From: CAXMST01 sp963793415
GTDB taxonomy: Bacteria; Actinomycetota; Thermoleophilia; Solirubrobacterales; 70-9
NCBI GenBank assembly: GCA_963793415.1
Contig: CAWCAC010000002.1
Coordinates: forward strand, 2,170,001 to 2,234,000
Length of the DNA: 64,000 bases
Reading direction: 5' to 3'
Both the position numbers and the translations under genes were made by a program. A model generated the notes under the pieces. That model saw only the letters and a program-made list of their open reading frames with translations, had not been told where the DNA came from and searched no databases. Position 1 is the stretch's first letter; every line of letters begins with the position of its first letter. Positions 1 through 8,043 of this stretch are shown here, in pieces.

Positions 1-286
1 CGGTCTTGGCCGCCGGAGCGGCCGGCTTCGGCTCGGCCGGGGCAGAGGGGGCCGCGGCCTTCGCGGGCGCCGCCTTGGCGGCGGGCGCGGGCGCAGGGGC
101 AGCTGCTCCGTCCTCGGCCTTCTTCGGCAGGGCGCCGCTGTCGGCGAGGGCCTTCAGCGCCACCTGCTGGTCGACCGACGACGAGGCCGTCTTGACCTCG
201 ACACCGGCCTCCTTGAGGGCGGTTACTACCTGCCTGCTCTCGAGCCCGAGAGCCTTGGCAATCTCATGAACGCGCTGCTTCGCCAT
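1..286 (-). CDS. infB: translation initiation factor IF-2, N-terminal part (runs off the left edge)
   Basis: Only the first 95 codons are inside the window. The start ATG lies at 286, eight bases after the nusA stop. The N-terminus MAKQRVHEIAKALGLES matches the small helical IF2_N domain (residues 1 to about 50), followed by the Ala/Pro/Lys-rich flexible linker common in high-GC actinobacterial IF-2. The GTP-binding and fMet-tRNA-binding domains must lie beyond the edge. IF-2 is the GTPase that brings initiator tRNA to the 30S subunit. It is the last visible gene of the rimP-nusA-infB operon; the usual ylxR gene between nusA and infB is absent. The linker is low complexity, so identity rests on the IF2_N start and the gene order. 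Confidence 0.93.
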   Translation of the reverse strand, partial: MAKQRVHEIAKALGLESRQVVTALKEAGVEVKTASSSVDQQVALKALADSGALPKKAEDGAAAPAPAPAAKAAPAKAAAPSAPAEPKPAAPAAKT

Positions 287-294
287 TCCGCTCC

Positions 295-2094
295 TCAGGC
301 CTCTGCCTGCTCGGGATCGTGCTCGGAGGCGCCATCGGCGCCGCCCTCCGGATCCGCGGCCTCGTCGGTCTGTGCTTCCTCGACCGCCTCTGGCGCCACC
401 TCGGCAGCCTCCTCGACGGCGTCGGCCTGATCCGGCGCGATCTCGGCGTCGGCCGGCGCCTCGGCGGCCAGCTCGGCGTCGTTCTCGGCGGTGAAGTCAG
501 CCTCGCCCGCCTCCTCGGCGGCCTCGACCTCGGCCGCGACCTCCTCGGTTTCAGCGATCTCGGCGGCGGCCTCTTCGGCCGACACCTCGGTCTCCTCCGC
601 TGCCTCGACCTCCTCGATCACCTCGGCTGCCTCGGCAATCTCCTCAGCCTCCTCGGCGACCTCCTCGGTCTCCGCGGCCCGCTCGGCGACGGCCTCGGCC
701 TCCTCGACGACCTCCTCGGCCTCGGCCGCGAAGGCGGCATCGGCGCGGGCGACGATCTCGTTGACCGCGTCGTCGGCGGCCTCGGGATCGGCAAGCACGG
801 CGACGTCCTCCTCGGAGAGCGAGCTCAACACCGTGACCTGGTTGGTCTCGAAGCGGACCAGCGCCTGGTGCTGCGGCAGACCGCAGAAGCGCGATCCGGC
901 CAGCGATGCGTTCGGGCAGCGGCGGCCGGCGGAGAGGACCGCGGCGCAACGGCCGTCGGCGACCTCCTCGCCCTCCTCCTCGAAGCCCTCGTCGTCGCCC
1001 TGCTCGGCGAACTGCGACTCGCCGACGATGTCGACGCGCCAGCCGGTCAGCTTCGCGGCGAGACGGGCGTTCTGACCCTCGCGGCCGATCGCCAGCGAAA
1101 GCTGGTCGTCGGGCACGATCACCGTCGCCTGCCGGTCGTCGTCGTCGACGAGGACCTCGCGGACGCGAGCCGGGCTCAGCGCCTTGGCGACGAAGCGGGC
1201 GGGCTCCTCGTTGTAAGGAATGATGTCGATCTTCTCGCCGCGGAGCTCCGAAACCACCATGCGGACGCGGGATCCACGGGGCCCGACGCAGGCGCCAACC
1301 GGGTCGACGCCGTCGGCATGCGAGACGACCGCGATCTTCGAGCGGAAACCGGGCTCGCGGGCGACGCCGACGACCTCGACGAGACCGTCGGCGATCTCCG
1401 GTACCTCGAGGGCGAACAGCTTCTTGATCAGCTCGGGGCTCTTGCGGGAGACGACGACGCTCGGGCCCTTGCCCTCGGCGGAGACGTCGGTGATCACGGC
1501 CTTGATCCGGGCGCCGTGGTCATAGCGCTCGCTGTAGACCTGCTCGGAGCGAGGCAGCAGGGCCTCGACGCGATCGCGCAGCTGCACGAGCGTGTAACGG
1601 TTGTCGGACTGCTGGATGATCCCGGTGATCAGCTCGCCGACGCGGTCCTGGAACTCCTCGAACATCATCATCCGCTCGGCCTCGCGGATCCGCTGCAGGA
1701 CGACCTGCTTGGCGGTCTGAGCGGCGATCCGGCCGAAGTCGTCAGGGGTCACGTCGCGGGTCTCGATCTGATCCTCGTAGGGAGCGATCATCTCGGGATC
1801 GAGCTCGGGATCCTCGGGCTCCTCGAGCTCGCCGGTCTCGGGGTTGACCTTCGGCTCGGCGTCCTCGGCGGCCTGCTCGAGCAGCTTCTCCTCGAGCTCG
1901 GCGGGCAAGATCAGCTCGAAGACGCGGAAGTCGGCCGTCTCGCGATCGAGATCGACGCGGGCGTACTTGGCGGCTCCCGGGGTCTTCTTGTACGCGGAGA
2001 GCAGCGCGTCCTCGAGCGCTGCCATCAGCGTCTCGGCATCGAGGCCCTTCTCCTGTTCGAGGACCCTGATCGCGTCGACGATCTCACGACTCAC
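295..2094 (-). CDS. nusA: transcription termination/antitermination factor NusA with Cys-rich and acidic C-terminal extension
   Basis: 599 residues. The N-terminal RNA polymerase-binding domain spans about 1-150 and contains an acidic insertion at about 75-115. An S1 domain follows (about 152-218), then two KH domains (about 231-357; motif VGPRGSRV near 270, IGREGQNARLAAKLTGW near 337-353). Beyond the normal core is a short cysteine motif C383-x9-C393-x10-C404-x4-H409, probably a small metal-binding finger, and a Glu/Ala-rich tail from about 455 to the end. NusA binds RNA polymerase and nascent RNA to control pausing, termination and rRNA antitermination. The GTG start at 2094 overlaps the rimP stop (GTGA) behind a GGAGG Shine-Dalgarno. 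The tail is low complexity, and the finger may do work normally supplied by a separate protein such as the missing YlxR (inference). Confidence 0.96.
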   Translation of the reverse strand: MSREIVDAIRVLEQEKGLDAETLMAALEDALLSAYKKTPGAAKYARVDLDRETADFRVFELILPAELEEKLLEQAAEDAEPKVNPETGELEEPEDPELDPEMIAPYEDQIETRDVTPDDFGRIAAQTAKQVVLQRIREAERMMMFEEFQDRVGELITGIIQQSDNRYTLVQLRDRVEALLPRSEQVYSERYDHGARIKAVITDVSAEGKGPSVVVSRKSPELIKKLFALEVPEIADGLVEVVGVAREPGFRSKIAVVSHADGVDPVGACVGPRGSRVRMVVSELRGEKIDIIPYNEEPARFVAKALSPARVREVLVDDDDRQATVIVPDDQLSLAIGREGQNARLAAKLTGWRVDIVGESQFAEQGDDEGFEEEGEEVADGRCAAVLSAGRRCPNASLAGSRFCGLPQHQALVRFETNQVTVLSSLSEEDVAVLADPEAADDAVNEIVARADAAFAAEAEEVVEEAEAVAERAAETEEVAEEAEEIAEAAEVIEEVEAAEETEVSAEEAAAEIAETEEVAAEVEAAEEAGEADFTAENDAELAAEAPADAEIAPDQADAVEEAAEVAPEAVEEAQTDEAADPEGGADGASEHDPEQAEA

Positions 2095-2525
2095 TGATTT
2101 ACCTCCGAGAACTCGGGAACTAGATTCGAGCGGTGCACGGCGCTCAGGGGGATCTCGTGCACTCCAGCCTCATCCTCGACGCTTATCGAGTCGGCGCCTG
2201 CACCTACGAGGACGCCGGTGAAGTTCCTGCGCCCGCCAAGCTGCTCCGCGGTCCGGACCCTGACCTTCGATCCGATGAAGCGTTCGTAGTGGGCGGGCTT
2301 GGTCAGCGGCCTGTCCAGTCCCGGCGAGGAGACCTCGAGGGACCAGTCGGCGGTCAGGTCGCGAAGCTGGTTGGTGACACGCTCACAGACACCGAGATCC
2401 ACCCCTCCGGGGTGGTCGACGTAGATGCGCAGGCCCTCGGGGCCGAAGCGCTCGACGGCGATCAGCTCGATCGCAGGGTCGAGCTCGCCGATCTTGTTTT
2501 CGATGTCCTGGTGCAGTGTTTCCAA
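2091..2525 (-). CDS. rimP: ribosome maturation factor RimP
   Basis: 144 residues from a TTG start at 2525. That start is chosen because AGGAGG lies six bases upstream and the protein then begins METLHQDIENKIGELDP, the usual RimP length and start; the open frame further upstream crosses an intrinsic terminator and is unlikely to be translated. It has the N-terminal RimP domain and the conserved stretch LEVSSPGLDRPLTKP near residues 80-95, followed by the SH3-like C-terminal domain. RimP assists 30S subunit assembly. Its stop overlaps the nusA GTG, so rimP and nusA are translationally coupled in the standard rimP-nusA order. Confidence 0.92.
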   Translation of the reverse strand: METLHQDIENKIGELDPAIELIAVERFGPEGLRIYVDHPGGVDLGVCERVTNQLRDLTADWSLEVSSPGLDRPLTKPAHYERFIGSKVRVRTAEQLGGRRNFTGVLVGAGADSISVEDEAGVHEIPLSAVHRSNLVPEFSEVNQ

Positions 2526-2561
2526 TCCGTTTTCCTCCTCCGCATCCCGGTCGGAGGCGAT

Positions 2562-2586
2562 AAAAAAGGCGGGCCGGCGGCCCACC
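2562..2586 (-). terminator. intrinsic terminator between dtd and rimP
   Basis: Read on the minus strand: an 8-bp stem GGTGGGCC/GGCCCGCC (one G-U pair) with loop GCC, followed at once by six T residues. It starts about 70 bases after the dtd stop and ends 36 bases before the rimP start. It either ends the TPR-dtd transcript or acts as a leader attenuator for rimP-nusA-infB. Confidence 0.8.
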
Positions 2587-2657
2587 TCTCGCGACAGATC
2601 GGCTGCAAAGGTGAACGCGCAGTATAGCCACGCCCCGACGCAGCCTTCAAGCCGCAT

Positions 2658-3086
2658 TCACGGCTGCGGCGGCACCTCGAGCATCAGGGTCAGCGGGCCG
2701 TCGTTGACGAGTTCGACGGCCATCGTCGCGCCGAACACCCCGCGCTCCGCCCCGAGCGCCTCGCAGACCCGCTCGTAGAGCGGCTCCGCGACCTCCGGGC
2801 GGGCGGCGGCGACGAAGCTGGGCCGGTTCCCCTTCGAGGTGTCGGCGAGCAGCGTGAACTGGGAGACGCACAGAACCCGGCGCTCGCCGAGCGGCTCGTT
2901 TAGCTTGCCGGAGCCGTCCTCGAAGACCCGCAAGGCGAGCACCTTCACGACAATTCTGTCCGCCTCGCGCTCGCCGTCGCCGGCGGCGACCCCGAGCAGC
3001 ACGAGCAGGCCCGGCCCGATCGCCGCCACCCGCTCGCCGTCGACGGACACCGAGGCGGAACTGACGCGCTGGACCAGGGCCCGCAA
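2658..3086 (-). CDS. dtd: D-aminoacyl-tRNA deacylase
   Basis: 142 residues, full length for bacterial DTD. It begins MRALVQRVSSASVSVDGE from a TTG start. The two signature motifs are present: SQFTLLADTSKGNRPSF (about residues 80-96) and the C-terminal VNDGPLTLML (about 127-136), the latter supplying the cis-Gly-Pro-type D-amino-acid filter in a slightly diverged NDGP form. DTD frees tRNA from wrongly attached D-amino acids and glycine in the cytoplasm. It follows the TPR gene by 24 bases and is probably co-transcribed with it. The terminator at 2562-2586 lies just downstream. Confidence 0.95.
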   Translation of the reverse strand: MRALVQRVSSASVSVDGERVAAIGPGLLVLLGVAAGDGEREADRIVVKVLALRVFEDGSGKLNEPLGERRVLCVSQFTLLADTSKGNRPSFVAAARPEVAEPLYERVCEALGAERGVFGATMAVELVNDGPLTLMLEVPPQP

Positions 3087-3110
3087 GCGGCTCGCTTCCG
3101 TCGCCGCCGG

Positions 3111-3476
3111 CTAGGAGCCGGCGAGGCGCTCGCGGTAGATCCGGTAGTCGCGGCGCTCGGGCCGCAGGTTCGCCGCGATCGCCAGGTGGCGCCGGGCCTG
3201 CTCGATCTGGCCGCTCAGCGTCAGCGCCCGGCCGAGACAGAAGTGGGCGAAGTCGTTGACCGGGTAGCGCTCGACGACGGCCTCGAACTCGCCGGCGGCC
3301 TCGTCGTAGCGATGGGCGCGGAACAGCGCCCGGCCGAGTGCCTCGCGGACCGAGGACTTCTCGGGCTCGCGGGCGGCGGCCTGGCTCAGCGGCACGGTCG
3401 CAGCAGCGTAGTCGCCCGACTCGAGCAGGTTCATGCCGCGCGTGTAGAGCTCATATGTGGACACGGGTTCAGTCAT
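3111..3476 (-). CDS. small tetratricopeptide-repeat protein
   Basis: 121 residues from ATG 3476. This start is preferred over an ATG 11 codons upstream because a -10-like TACACT lies seven bases before it and the family-like start MTEPVSTYELYTRGMNLLES follows. Three TPR-type helical pairs are visible: YTRGMNLLESGDYAAATVPL, VREALGRALFRAHRYDEAAG, and FAHFCLGRALTLSGQIEQAR. There is no signal peptide or membrane segment, so it is probably a cytoplasmic scaffold or adaptor of unknown partner. It lies 24 bases upstream of dtd. Confidence 0.8.
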   Translation of the reverse strand: MTEPVSTYELYTRGMNLLESGDYAAATVPLSQAAAREPEKSSVREALGRALFRAHRYDEAAGEFEAVVERYPVNDFAHFCLGRALTLSGQIEQARRHLAIAANLRPERRDYRIYRERLAGS

Positions 3477-3549
3477 GCATCCGAGTGTACGAACCGTGGC
3501 AAGCGGCAAACAGGGCCCACCGGCTGACCCGGCCGCGGCCGGGCGTGCC

Positions 3550-4722
3550 TCAGGCGAGCGGGCCCGGCATATAGCGGTACTGCGCCAAGGCCTGCGCCTG
3601 CAGCAAGCCCGCGGGCGTCGCCCGCAGGCCGAGGTCGCGGGCCCGGGCGAGCGCCGGCGAGTGCCACATCCCGGCGGCTCCCCAGAGCCGGCTCATGAGC
3701 ACGGTCCGAGAGGTGCGCCGCGACCGCGCGGCTCGGTAGGCGGAGAACGCTGCCTCGGGGTCGGCGGCCCGGTCGATGCTCCGCGCCAGCACGACCGCGT
3801 CCTCGATCGCCATGCAGGCGCCCTGGCCGAGGTTGGGCGTCGTCGGGTGGGCGGCATCGCCAAGCAGGACCGCGGCGCCACGGTGCCAGCGGCGGGCCGG
3901 CCTGCGGTCGTAGATGTCGTTCTGGAGGATCGAGTCGGCCGGGGTGCTGCGATGCAGATCGGGGATCCCGAACGCCCAGCCGGCGAACGAGCGACCGAGG
4001 TAGTCGCGACGGTCGCCGGGAACGATCGCGGTCCCCTCCGGCAGCGGCGCCGTCGCCCACCAGTAGACGCGGCCGGGAGCGAGCTCGTAGTAGGCGGCGC
4101 GGCGGCCGCGGCCGAAGAGCTCGCGCGAAAGCCCGGGGTCAGCGAGCTCAAACTCGGCGATGCCGCGGAAGATCGTCTCCCCCGCGTAGCGGGGCGGGCC
4201 GTCTGCGAGCACGCGCTCGCGAACGACGGAGTTGAGGCCGTCGGCCCCGACGACGAGGTCGCCCTCGACGGTCTCGCCGGCCCCCTCCCCTCGCCCTCCC
4301 ACTCGCAGCCGCACCCCGTCCGGGCCCTGTTCGATCGCGGCCACCTCCGCCCCGAGCCGGATCGAGTCCGGGTCGACGCGTGCTCCAATCGCCGCGTGCA
4401 GGTCGGAGCGGCGGACCACGTAGCCGGGCCTGCCGACCGCCTCGAAGACGCGGCTGAAGTCGACCTCGGCGAGATCGCGACCCCGAGCCGAGGCGATCCG
4501 GAAGCGCCGGAACGGGGCCGCCGCGCCGAACAGCCCCGGATCGACGCCCAGCTCCTCGAGGCCTTGGACGGCGCCGGGAAGCAGGCCCAGACCCGAGCCA
4601 ACCTCGCCCAGTTGATCTGCCCTCTCGAACACCGTGTAGCCGATGCCCAGGCGCTCGAGCGCCGCCGCAAGCGCCATGCCGCCGATACCGCCGCCGACGA
4701 TCAGGACCCGCTCGGGCTTCAC
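3550..4722 (-). CDS. FAD-dependent monooxygenase (aromatic hydroxylase / zeaxanthin-epoxidase-like)
   Basis: 390 residues, GTG start. All three flavoprotein hydroxylase signatures are visible: the N-terminal Rossmann GxGxxG (VLIVGGGIGGMALAAALE, residues 6-23), the DG motif (GDLVVGADGLNSVVRERV) and the C-terminal GD motif (LLGDAAHPTTPNLGQGACMA). The family uses NAD(P)H and O2 to hydroxylate or epoxidise aromatic or isoprenoid substrates; the substrate here cannot be told. There is no membrane segment. It starts three bases after coaBC and is probably expressed with it, although no functional link is evident. Salicylate-hydroxylase-like and FAD-dependent urate-hydroxylase-like relatives are equally possible. 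Confidence 0.85.
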   Translation of the reverse strand: MKPERVLIVGGGIGGMALAAALERLGIGYTVFERADQLGEVGSGLGLLPGAVQGLEELGVDPGLFGAAAPFRRFRIASARGRDLAEVDFSRVFEAVGRPGYVVRRSDLHAAIGARVDPDSIRLGAEVAAIEQGPDGVRLRVGGRGEGAGETVEGDLVVGADGLNSVVRERVLADGPPRYAGETIFRGIAEFELADPGLSRELFGRGRRAAYYELAPGRVYWWATAPLPEGTAIVPGDRRDYLGRSFAGWAFGIPDLHRSTPADSILQNDIYDRRPARRWHRGAAVLLGDAAHPTTPNLGQGACMAIEDAVVLARSIDRAADPEAAFSAYRAARSRRTSRTVLMSRLWGAAGMWHSPALARARDLGLRATPAGLLQAQALAQYRYMPGPLA

Positions 4723-4725
4723 GGC

Positions 4726-5973
4726 TCAGTTCGTTGTGCGGTTCGCTCGCAGCGTCGCGACGTGGTCGAGGATCGCCTCGGCGACGTCGTCCTTGCTGCC
4801 GCGCGGGAGCGGGTGACCGCCGTCGGACTCGACCACGGTGACCTCGTTCTCGTGACTGTCGAAGCCGATCGAGGCATCGGAGACGTCGTTGACGACGATC
4901 GCGTCGAGGCCCTTGCGCTCGAGCTTTCCGCGGGCCCGCTCGACGAACTCGCCACCGTGCTCCGCCGCGAAGCCGACCAGCGTCTGTTCCTCTCCTCGGC
5001 GCGCCGCCAGCCCGGCGAGGACATCGTCGGTCGGCTCCAGCTCGAGGCTCATCCCGCCCGATCCCTCGCGGACGATCTTGCCGCCGTGTGCCTCCTGCGG
5101 CCGGAAGTCGGCGACGGCCGCCGACATCAGCAGTACGTGACAGGCGCCGAACTCGCGCTCGCAGGCGTCCTTGAGCTCGGCGGCGCTGGTCACGTCGATC
5201 CGCTCGACCCCGGGCGGGGTCGGCAGTGAGACGTTGGCGGCGACGAGCGTCACCGAGGCGCCGCGGCGGGCTGCGGCCGCTGCGAGCGCGAGGCCCATGC
5301 GCCCGCTCGAGCGGTTGCCGATGAAGCGGACCGGGTCGATCGCCTCACGGGTGCCGCCGGCGGTGACGAGCACGCGCAGGCCGTCCCACGGACCGGTCGC
5401 AGCCGGCAGTGCCCGCTCGAGCTCGGCCATCAGCCGCTCGGGGGCCGGCAGGCGGCCCCTTCCGGCCTCACCCCGCGAGGCGAGCGGGCCGGTCTCGGGC
5501 TCGATCACGTTGACGCCGCGCGAGCGCAGCGTCGCAACGTTGGCCTGGGTCGCGTCCGCCTCCCACATGCGGTCGTTCATCGCCGGGGCGACGAGCCGCG
5601 GCGCCGTGCAGGCGAGGAAGGACGTAGTCAGCATCGAGTCACAGATCCCGGTCGCAAGCTTGGCGATCGTGTTCGCCGAGGCGGGGGCGACGAGGAAGGC
5701 GTCGGCGCGGCCGACCAGCTCGAGGTGCGAGATCGGGTCGTGCTCGGGAAGCGGGTCACCGGGAAAGGTGCCGCGGGCGGGATCGCGGTCGAACTCGCCG
5801 GTGAGCACTGGAGAGCCGGCGATCCCCTCGAAGGTCGCGGCGCCGACGAAGCGGGTCGCGGCCGGGGTCATCAGGACGCGGACGCCGTGGCCGGCGCGCG
5901 TGGCGAGACGGGCGACTTCGATCGCCTTGTAGGCGGCAATGCCGCCACTCACTCCCAACAGAATCCGCGCCAT
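4726..5973 (-). CDS. coaBC: bifunctional phosphopantothenoylcysteine decarboxylase / phosphopantothenate-cysteine ligase
   Basis: 415 residues with both halves intact. The N-terminal CoaC flavoprotein domain (about 1-180) has GVSGGIAAYKAIEVARLA, the active-site region PASANTIAKLATGICDS and the substrate loop APAMNDRMW. The C-terminal CoaB domain (about 195-415) has VTAGGTREAIDPVRFIGNRS, the signature for ligation of 4'-phosphopantothenate to cysteine, and SAAVADFRP. Together they make 4'-phosphopantetheine for CoA synthesis. It lies 30 bases downstream of rpoZ, in the conserved actinobacterial mihF-gmk-rpoZ-coaBC neighbourhood. Confidence 0.97.
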   Translation of the reverse strand: MARILLGVSGGIAAYKAIEVARLATRAGHGVRVLMTPAATRFVGAATFEGIAGSPVLTGEFDRDPARGTFPGDPLPEHDPISHLELVGRADAFLVAPASANTIAKLATGICDSMLTTSFLACTAPRLVAPAMNDRMWEADATQANVATLRSRGVNVIEPETGPLASRGEAGRGRLPAPERLMAELERALPAATGPWDGLRVLVTAGGTREAIDPVRFIGNRSSGRMGLALAAAAARRGASVTLVAANVSLPTPPGVERIDVTSAAELKDACEREFGACHVLLMSAAVADFRPQEAHGGKIVREGSGGMSLELEPTDDVLAGLAARRGEEQTLVGFAAEHGGEFVERARGKLERKGLDAIVVNDVSDASIGFDSHENEVTVVESDGGHPLPRGSKDDVAEAILDHVATLRANRTTN

Positions 5974-6003
5974 TCCCCCTCCTGGGGGTCGTAAGGCGAC
6001 CGG

Positions 6004-6246
6004 CTAGTGCCGGTACTCGTAGTTGATCTTGCCCTGGGCGAGTTCCTCGAGCGCAATCGTGAGGTAGTTGCCCGTGTCGGTCTCGATCATCGGCGGCGTG
6101 TGCTCCTCGTAGGTGCCCTCGCCGAGAGCGCGGTAGTAGCTGTTGAGCTGTCGGGCGCGCTTCGCTGCGACGACGACCGCCGCGTAGTGCGAATCGGTCC
6201 GCTGCATGAGTTTGTCTACGCGTGGCTTGACCATCAGGCGGGGCAT
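6004..6246 (-). CDS. rpoZ: RNA polymerase omega subunit
   Basis: 80 residues from ATG 6246 (an in-frame ATG four codons later is an alternative). The protein has the omega core: YAAVVVAAKRARQLNSYY (residues about 21-38) and the C-terminal KINYEYRH typical of actinobacterial RpoZ, with MIETDTGNYLTIALEELA before it. Omega helps fold and assemble the beta' subunit and forms part of the ppGpp site in some bacteria. It lies between gmk and coaBC. The 92-base gap to gmk contains an imperfect GC-rich hairpin at about 6254-6275 without a T-run. Confidence 0.95.
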   Translation of the reverse strand: MPRLMVKPRVDKLMQRTDSHYAAVVVAAKRARQLNSYYRALGEGTYEEHTPPMIETDTGNYLTIALEELAQGKINYEYRH

Positions 6247-6338
6247 GTTAGGGGTTCGCCGGATCCCCGGCGGAACCGCCCTTCGGCTGGGCTCCTCCCT
6301 GCAGGCGCCGGGCGACGGCGAATTCGACTGGCCCCCGG

Positions 6339-6895
6339 CTAGCGGTCGAGCGCCGAGCGCACGATCCCGGCGAGCTCGTTGGCGGCGCGATCGACGTCGT
6401 CGTTGGTGACGCGGTGGCTGAACTCGTCCTTGGCGCGCAGCTCCTTGCGTGCTTCCTCGAGCCGCTTCTCGATCACCTCGGGGTCGTCGGTGCCGCGGCC
6501 CTCGAGTCGCTGTCGCAGGGTCTCGGCGGTCGGCGGCTCGATGAAGATCCGCACCGCCTCGGGCATCGTCTCGCGCACTTGACGGGCGCCCTGGACCTCG
6601 ATCTCGAGCACGACGGGTGCGCCCCAGCGGTCCGCTCCTCGACCTCGGAGCGCAACGTCCCGTAGCGGTTGCCCGAGTACTCGGCCCACTCGAGGAAGTC
6701 ACCCTCGCCGATCCGCCTGTCGAAGTCCTGCCGTTCGAGGAAGTGGTAGTCGGCGCCGTCCTCCTCGCCGACCCGCGGCGAGCGCGTCGTCGCCGAGATC
6801 GAGAGCTCGAGATCGGGCACACGAGCGCGGAGCTCCCGGATCAGGGTCCCTTTGCCGACTCCTGACGGACCGGTGATCACGAACACCCTCGACAC
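6339..6895 (-). CDS. gmk: guanylate kinase, reading frame broken by one missing base
   Basis: GTG start at 6895. The first part (6895 to about 6626) reads MSRVFVITGPSGVGKGTLI with the P-loop GPSGVGKGT, TRSPRVGEEDGADYHF and the GMP-binding stretch EYSGNRYGTLRSEVEER. The remainder, VVLEIEVQGARQVRETMP through the LID to the stop at 6339, continues in another frame. Adding one base near the C4 run at 6622-6625 restores a continuous 185-codon frame whose spacing between YGT and the LEIEVQGA block equals that of E. coli Gmk. Gmk converts GMP to GDP and is essential, so an assembly error is more likely than true loss. It sits in the conserved mihF-gmk-rpoZ-coaBC group. Confidence 0.9.
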
Positions 6896-6968
6896 GCGGG
6901 CGATTCTGCCGTGGGGGTCGGATGCAGCGGCCTACGTGCCGTGGGCCGGCGCAGTCGGCGCCCGCAGC

Positions 6969-8039
6969 TCAGAGGCCGAGAAACCTGACGACGTCCTCGG
7001 CGTCGCGCTCCAGAGCCGTGGCGTCGGCGGCGGCGATCCGGGCGAAGGGCTCGAGCATGACGCGGCCGCGGTCGAGCCTCCAGGTTCCGACCGCCCGGCC
7101 GCGCACGAGCGCAAACGGGCGGAAGAGCCCGTTCGTGGTGACGATCCCGGCGCCGGCCTCACCGAGCAACGGCGCCCGGTCCCAGCCCATCAGCAGCGGC
7201 TCGTAGGCGCCGAGCATCCGCGGCGGCGGCGATCCCTCCCCTCGCGGCGACTTCTTCAGCGCAACCAGCCCCGAGCCGTCCGAAGGCTGCTCGAGCTCGG
7301 AGGCGATCGCCTCCAGGCCGCGTCGCGCACGCTTCAACGTGATCCCCGCCCATCGTGCGAGGTCGCGATCGCTTGCGGGGCCGTGTCCCGCGAGGAAGCG
7401 TCTGGCGAGCTCTGCCAGGGCTGCTCCTTCGTCGGTGGGCGGCCGCGCATCGTCCCCGAGCCAGTCGGCGACCGTGACGAAGCTCTGGCTGGAGCCGCGC
7501 ATCGGACCCCGCACGATCAGGCCGGTTCGCGTTGCGGCGAGCAGCAGGTGGACGGTCGCCTGCCCGGAGGTCGGGACCCCGGCCTGCTCGAGCGCGACCT
7601 TGATCTCGTCCCGGATGCTCGGGCCCCGGTCCGCCAGCAACCGCTCGATCGCATTCACCCCGCGCTCGGTCTGTGCCGGCGAGACGCCCTCCTGTTCGAG
7701 GCGGCGCCTGTTCGTGGTCTCGAGCTGCGGAAGCGTCAGCGCCTGCAGCCAGCCGAAGTCGGCGCGGTCGACGAGGTGCAGCGTGCCGCGATTGAGCCAG
7801 GAGACGATCAGGGCGCCCTCGTCGAGCAGGCGATCGACGTCTGCGGCGGTTCCCCCCGGCGCCCGGACCCGGATCGCGAGGCGGGCGCCGCGCAGGTCCT
7901 GGGCCTGGATCGCGAGCAGGTGCCGGGTCGCCTCGATCCCGCCGGCGGCGGGCGGGCCGGTCAGCAGCTGGGCGCGGAAACGGCGTTCGACGACATCGGC
8001 GCCGGGGTCGGCCGGGGGGTCGGCGGGCCGACCGGCCAC
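6969..8039 (-). CDS. winged-helix DNA-binding protein, AlkZ-like DNA glycosylase family (HTH_42)
   Basis: 356 residues with the layout of the HTH_42/AlkZ family: an N-terminal helical block with the paired-glutamine signature Q45-A-Q47 (LLAIQAQDLRGARLAIRVR region), then WLNRGTLHLVDRADFGWLQ, and a C-terminal half ending VVTTNGLFRPFALVRGRAVGTW-like strands. In AlkZ and AlkX the Q-x-Q glutamines are catalytic for unhooking interstrand crosslinks or bulky alkyl lesions; many homologues remain untested. The stop lies five bases upstream of the mihF stop-to-start junction, so it follows mihF directly (four bases between them), and gmk follows after 73 bases. It is an insertion relative to the usual mihF-gmk pair. 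Confidence 0.8.
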   Translation of the reverse strand: MAGRPADPPADPGADVVERRFRAQLLTGPPAAGGIEATRHLLAIQAQDLRGARLAIRVRAPGGTAADVDRLLDEGALIVSWLNRGTLHLVDRADFGWLQALTLPQLETTNRRRLEQEGVSPAQTERGVNAIERLLADRGPSIRDEIKVALEQAGVPTSGQATVHLLLAATRTGLIVRGPMRGSSQSFVTVADWLGDDARPPTDEGAALAELARRFLAGHGPASDRDLARWAGITLKRARRGLEAIASELEQPSDGSGLVALKKSPRGEGSPPPRMLGAYEPLLMGWDRAPLLGEAGAGIVTTNGLFRPFALVRGRAVGTWRLDRGRVMLEPFARIAAADATALERDAEDVVRFLGL

Positions 8040-8043
8040 CGGC

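Noticed and set aside
420..760. Possible tandem DNA repeat in the nusA 3' region
   Set aside because: The repetition comes from Glu/Ala codon bias in the acidic tail; units are irregular in length and sequence.
319..2097. 592-codon open frame on the + strand opposite nusA
   Set aside because: Leu/Gly/Asp-rich composition typical of the complement of a high-GC gene; NusA on the other strand has clear domains and start signals.
2526..2657. 44-residue N-terminal extension of RimP
   Set aside because: It would be translated through the T-run terminator; the TTG with AGGAGG six bases before it gives a normal RimP.
3457..5229. 590-codon + strand frame opposite the monooxygenase and coaBC
   Set aside because: Crosses two well-supported minus-strand genes and shows no domain.
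6254..6275. Terminator between gmk and rpoZ
   Set aside because: The stem has a bulge and no T-run follows on the minus strand; the genes are conserved neighbours and likely co-transcribed.
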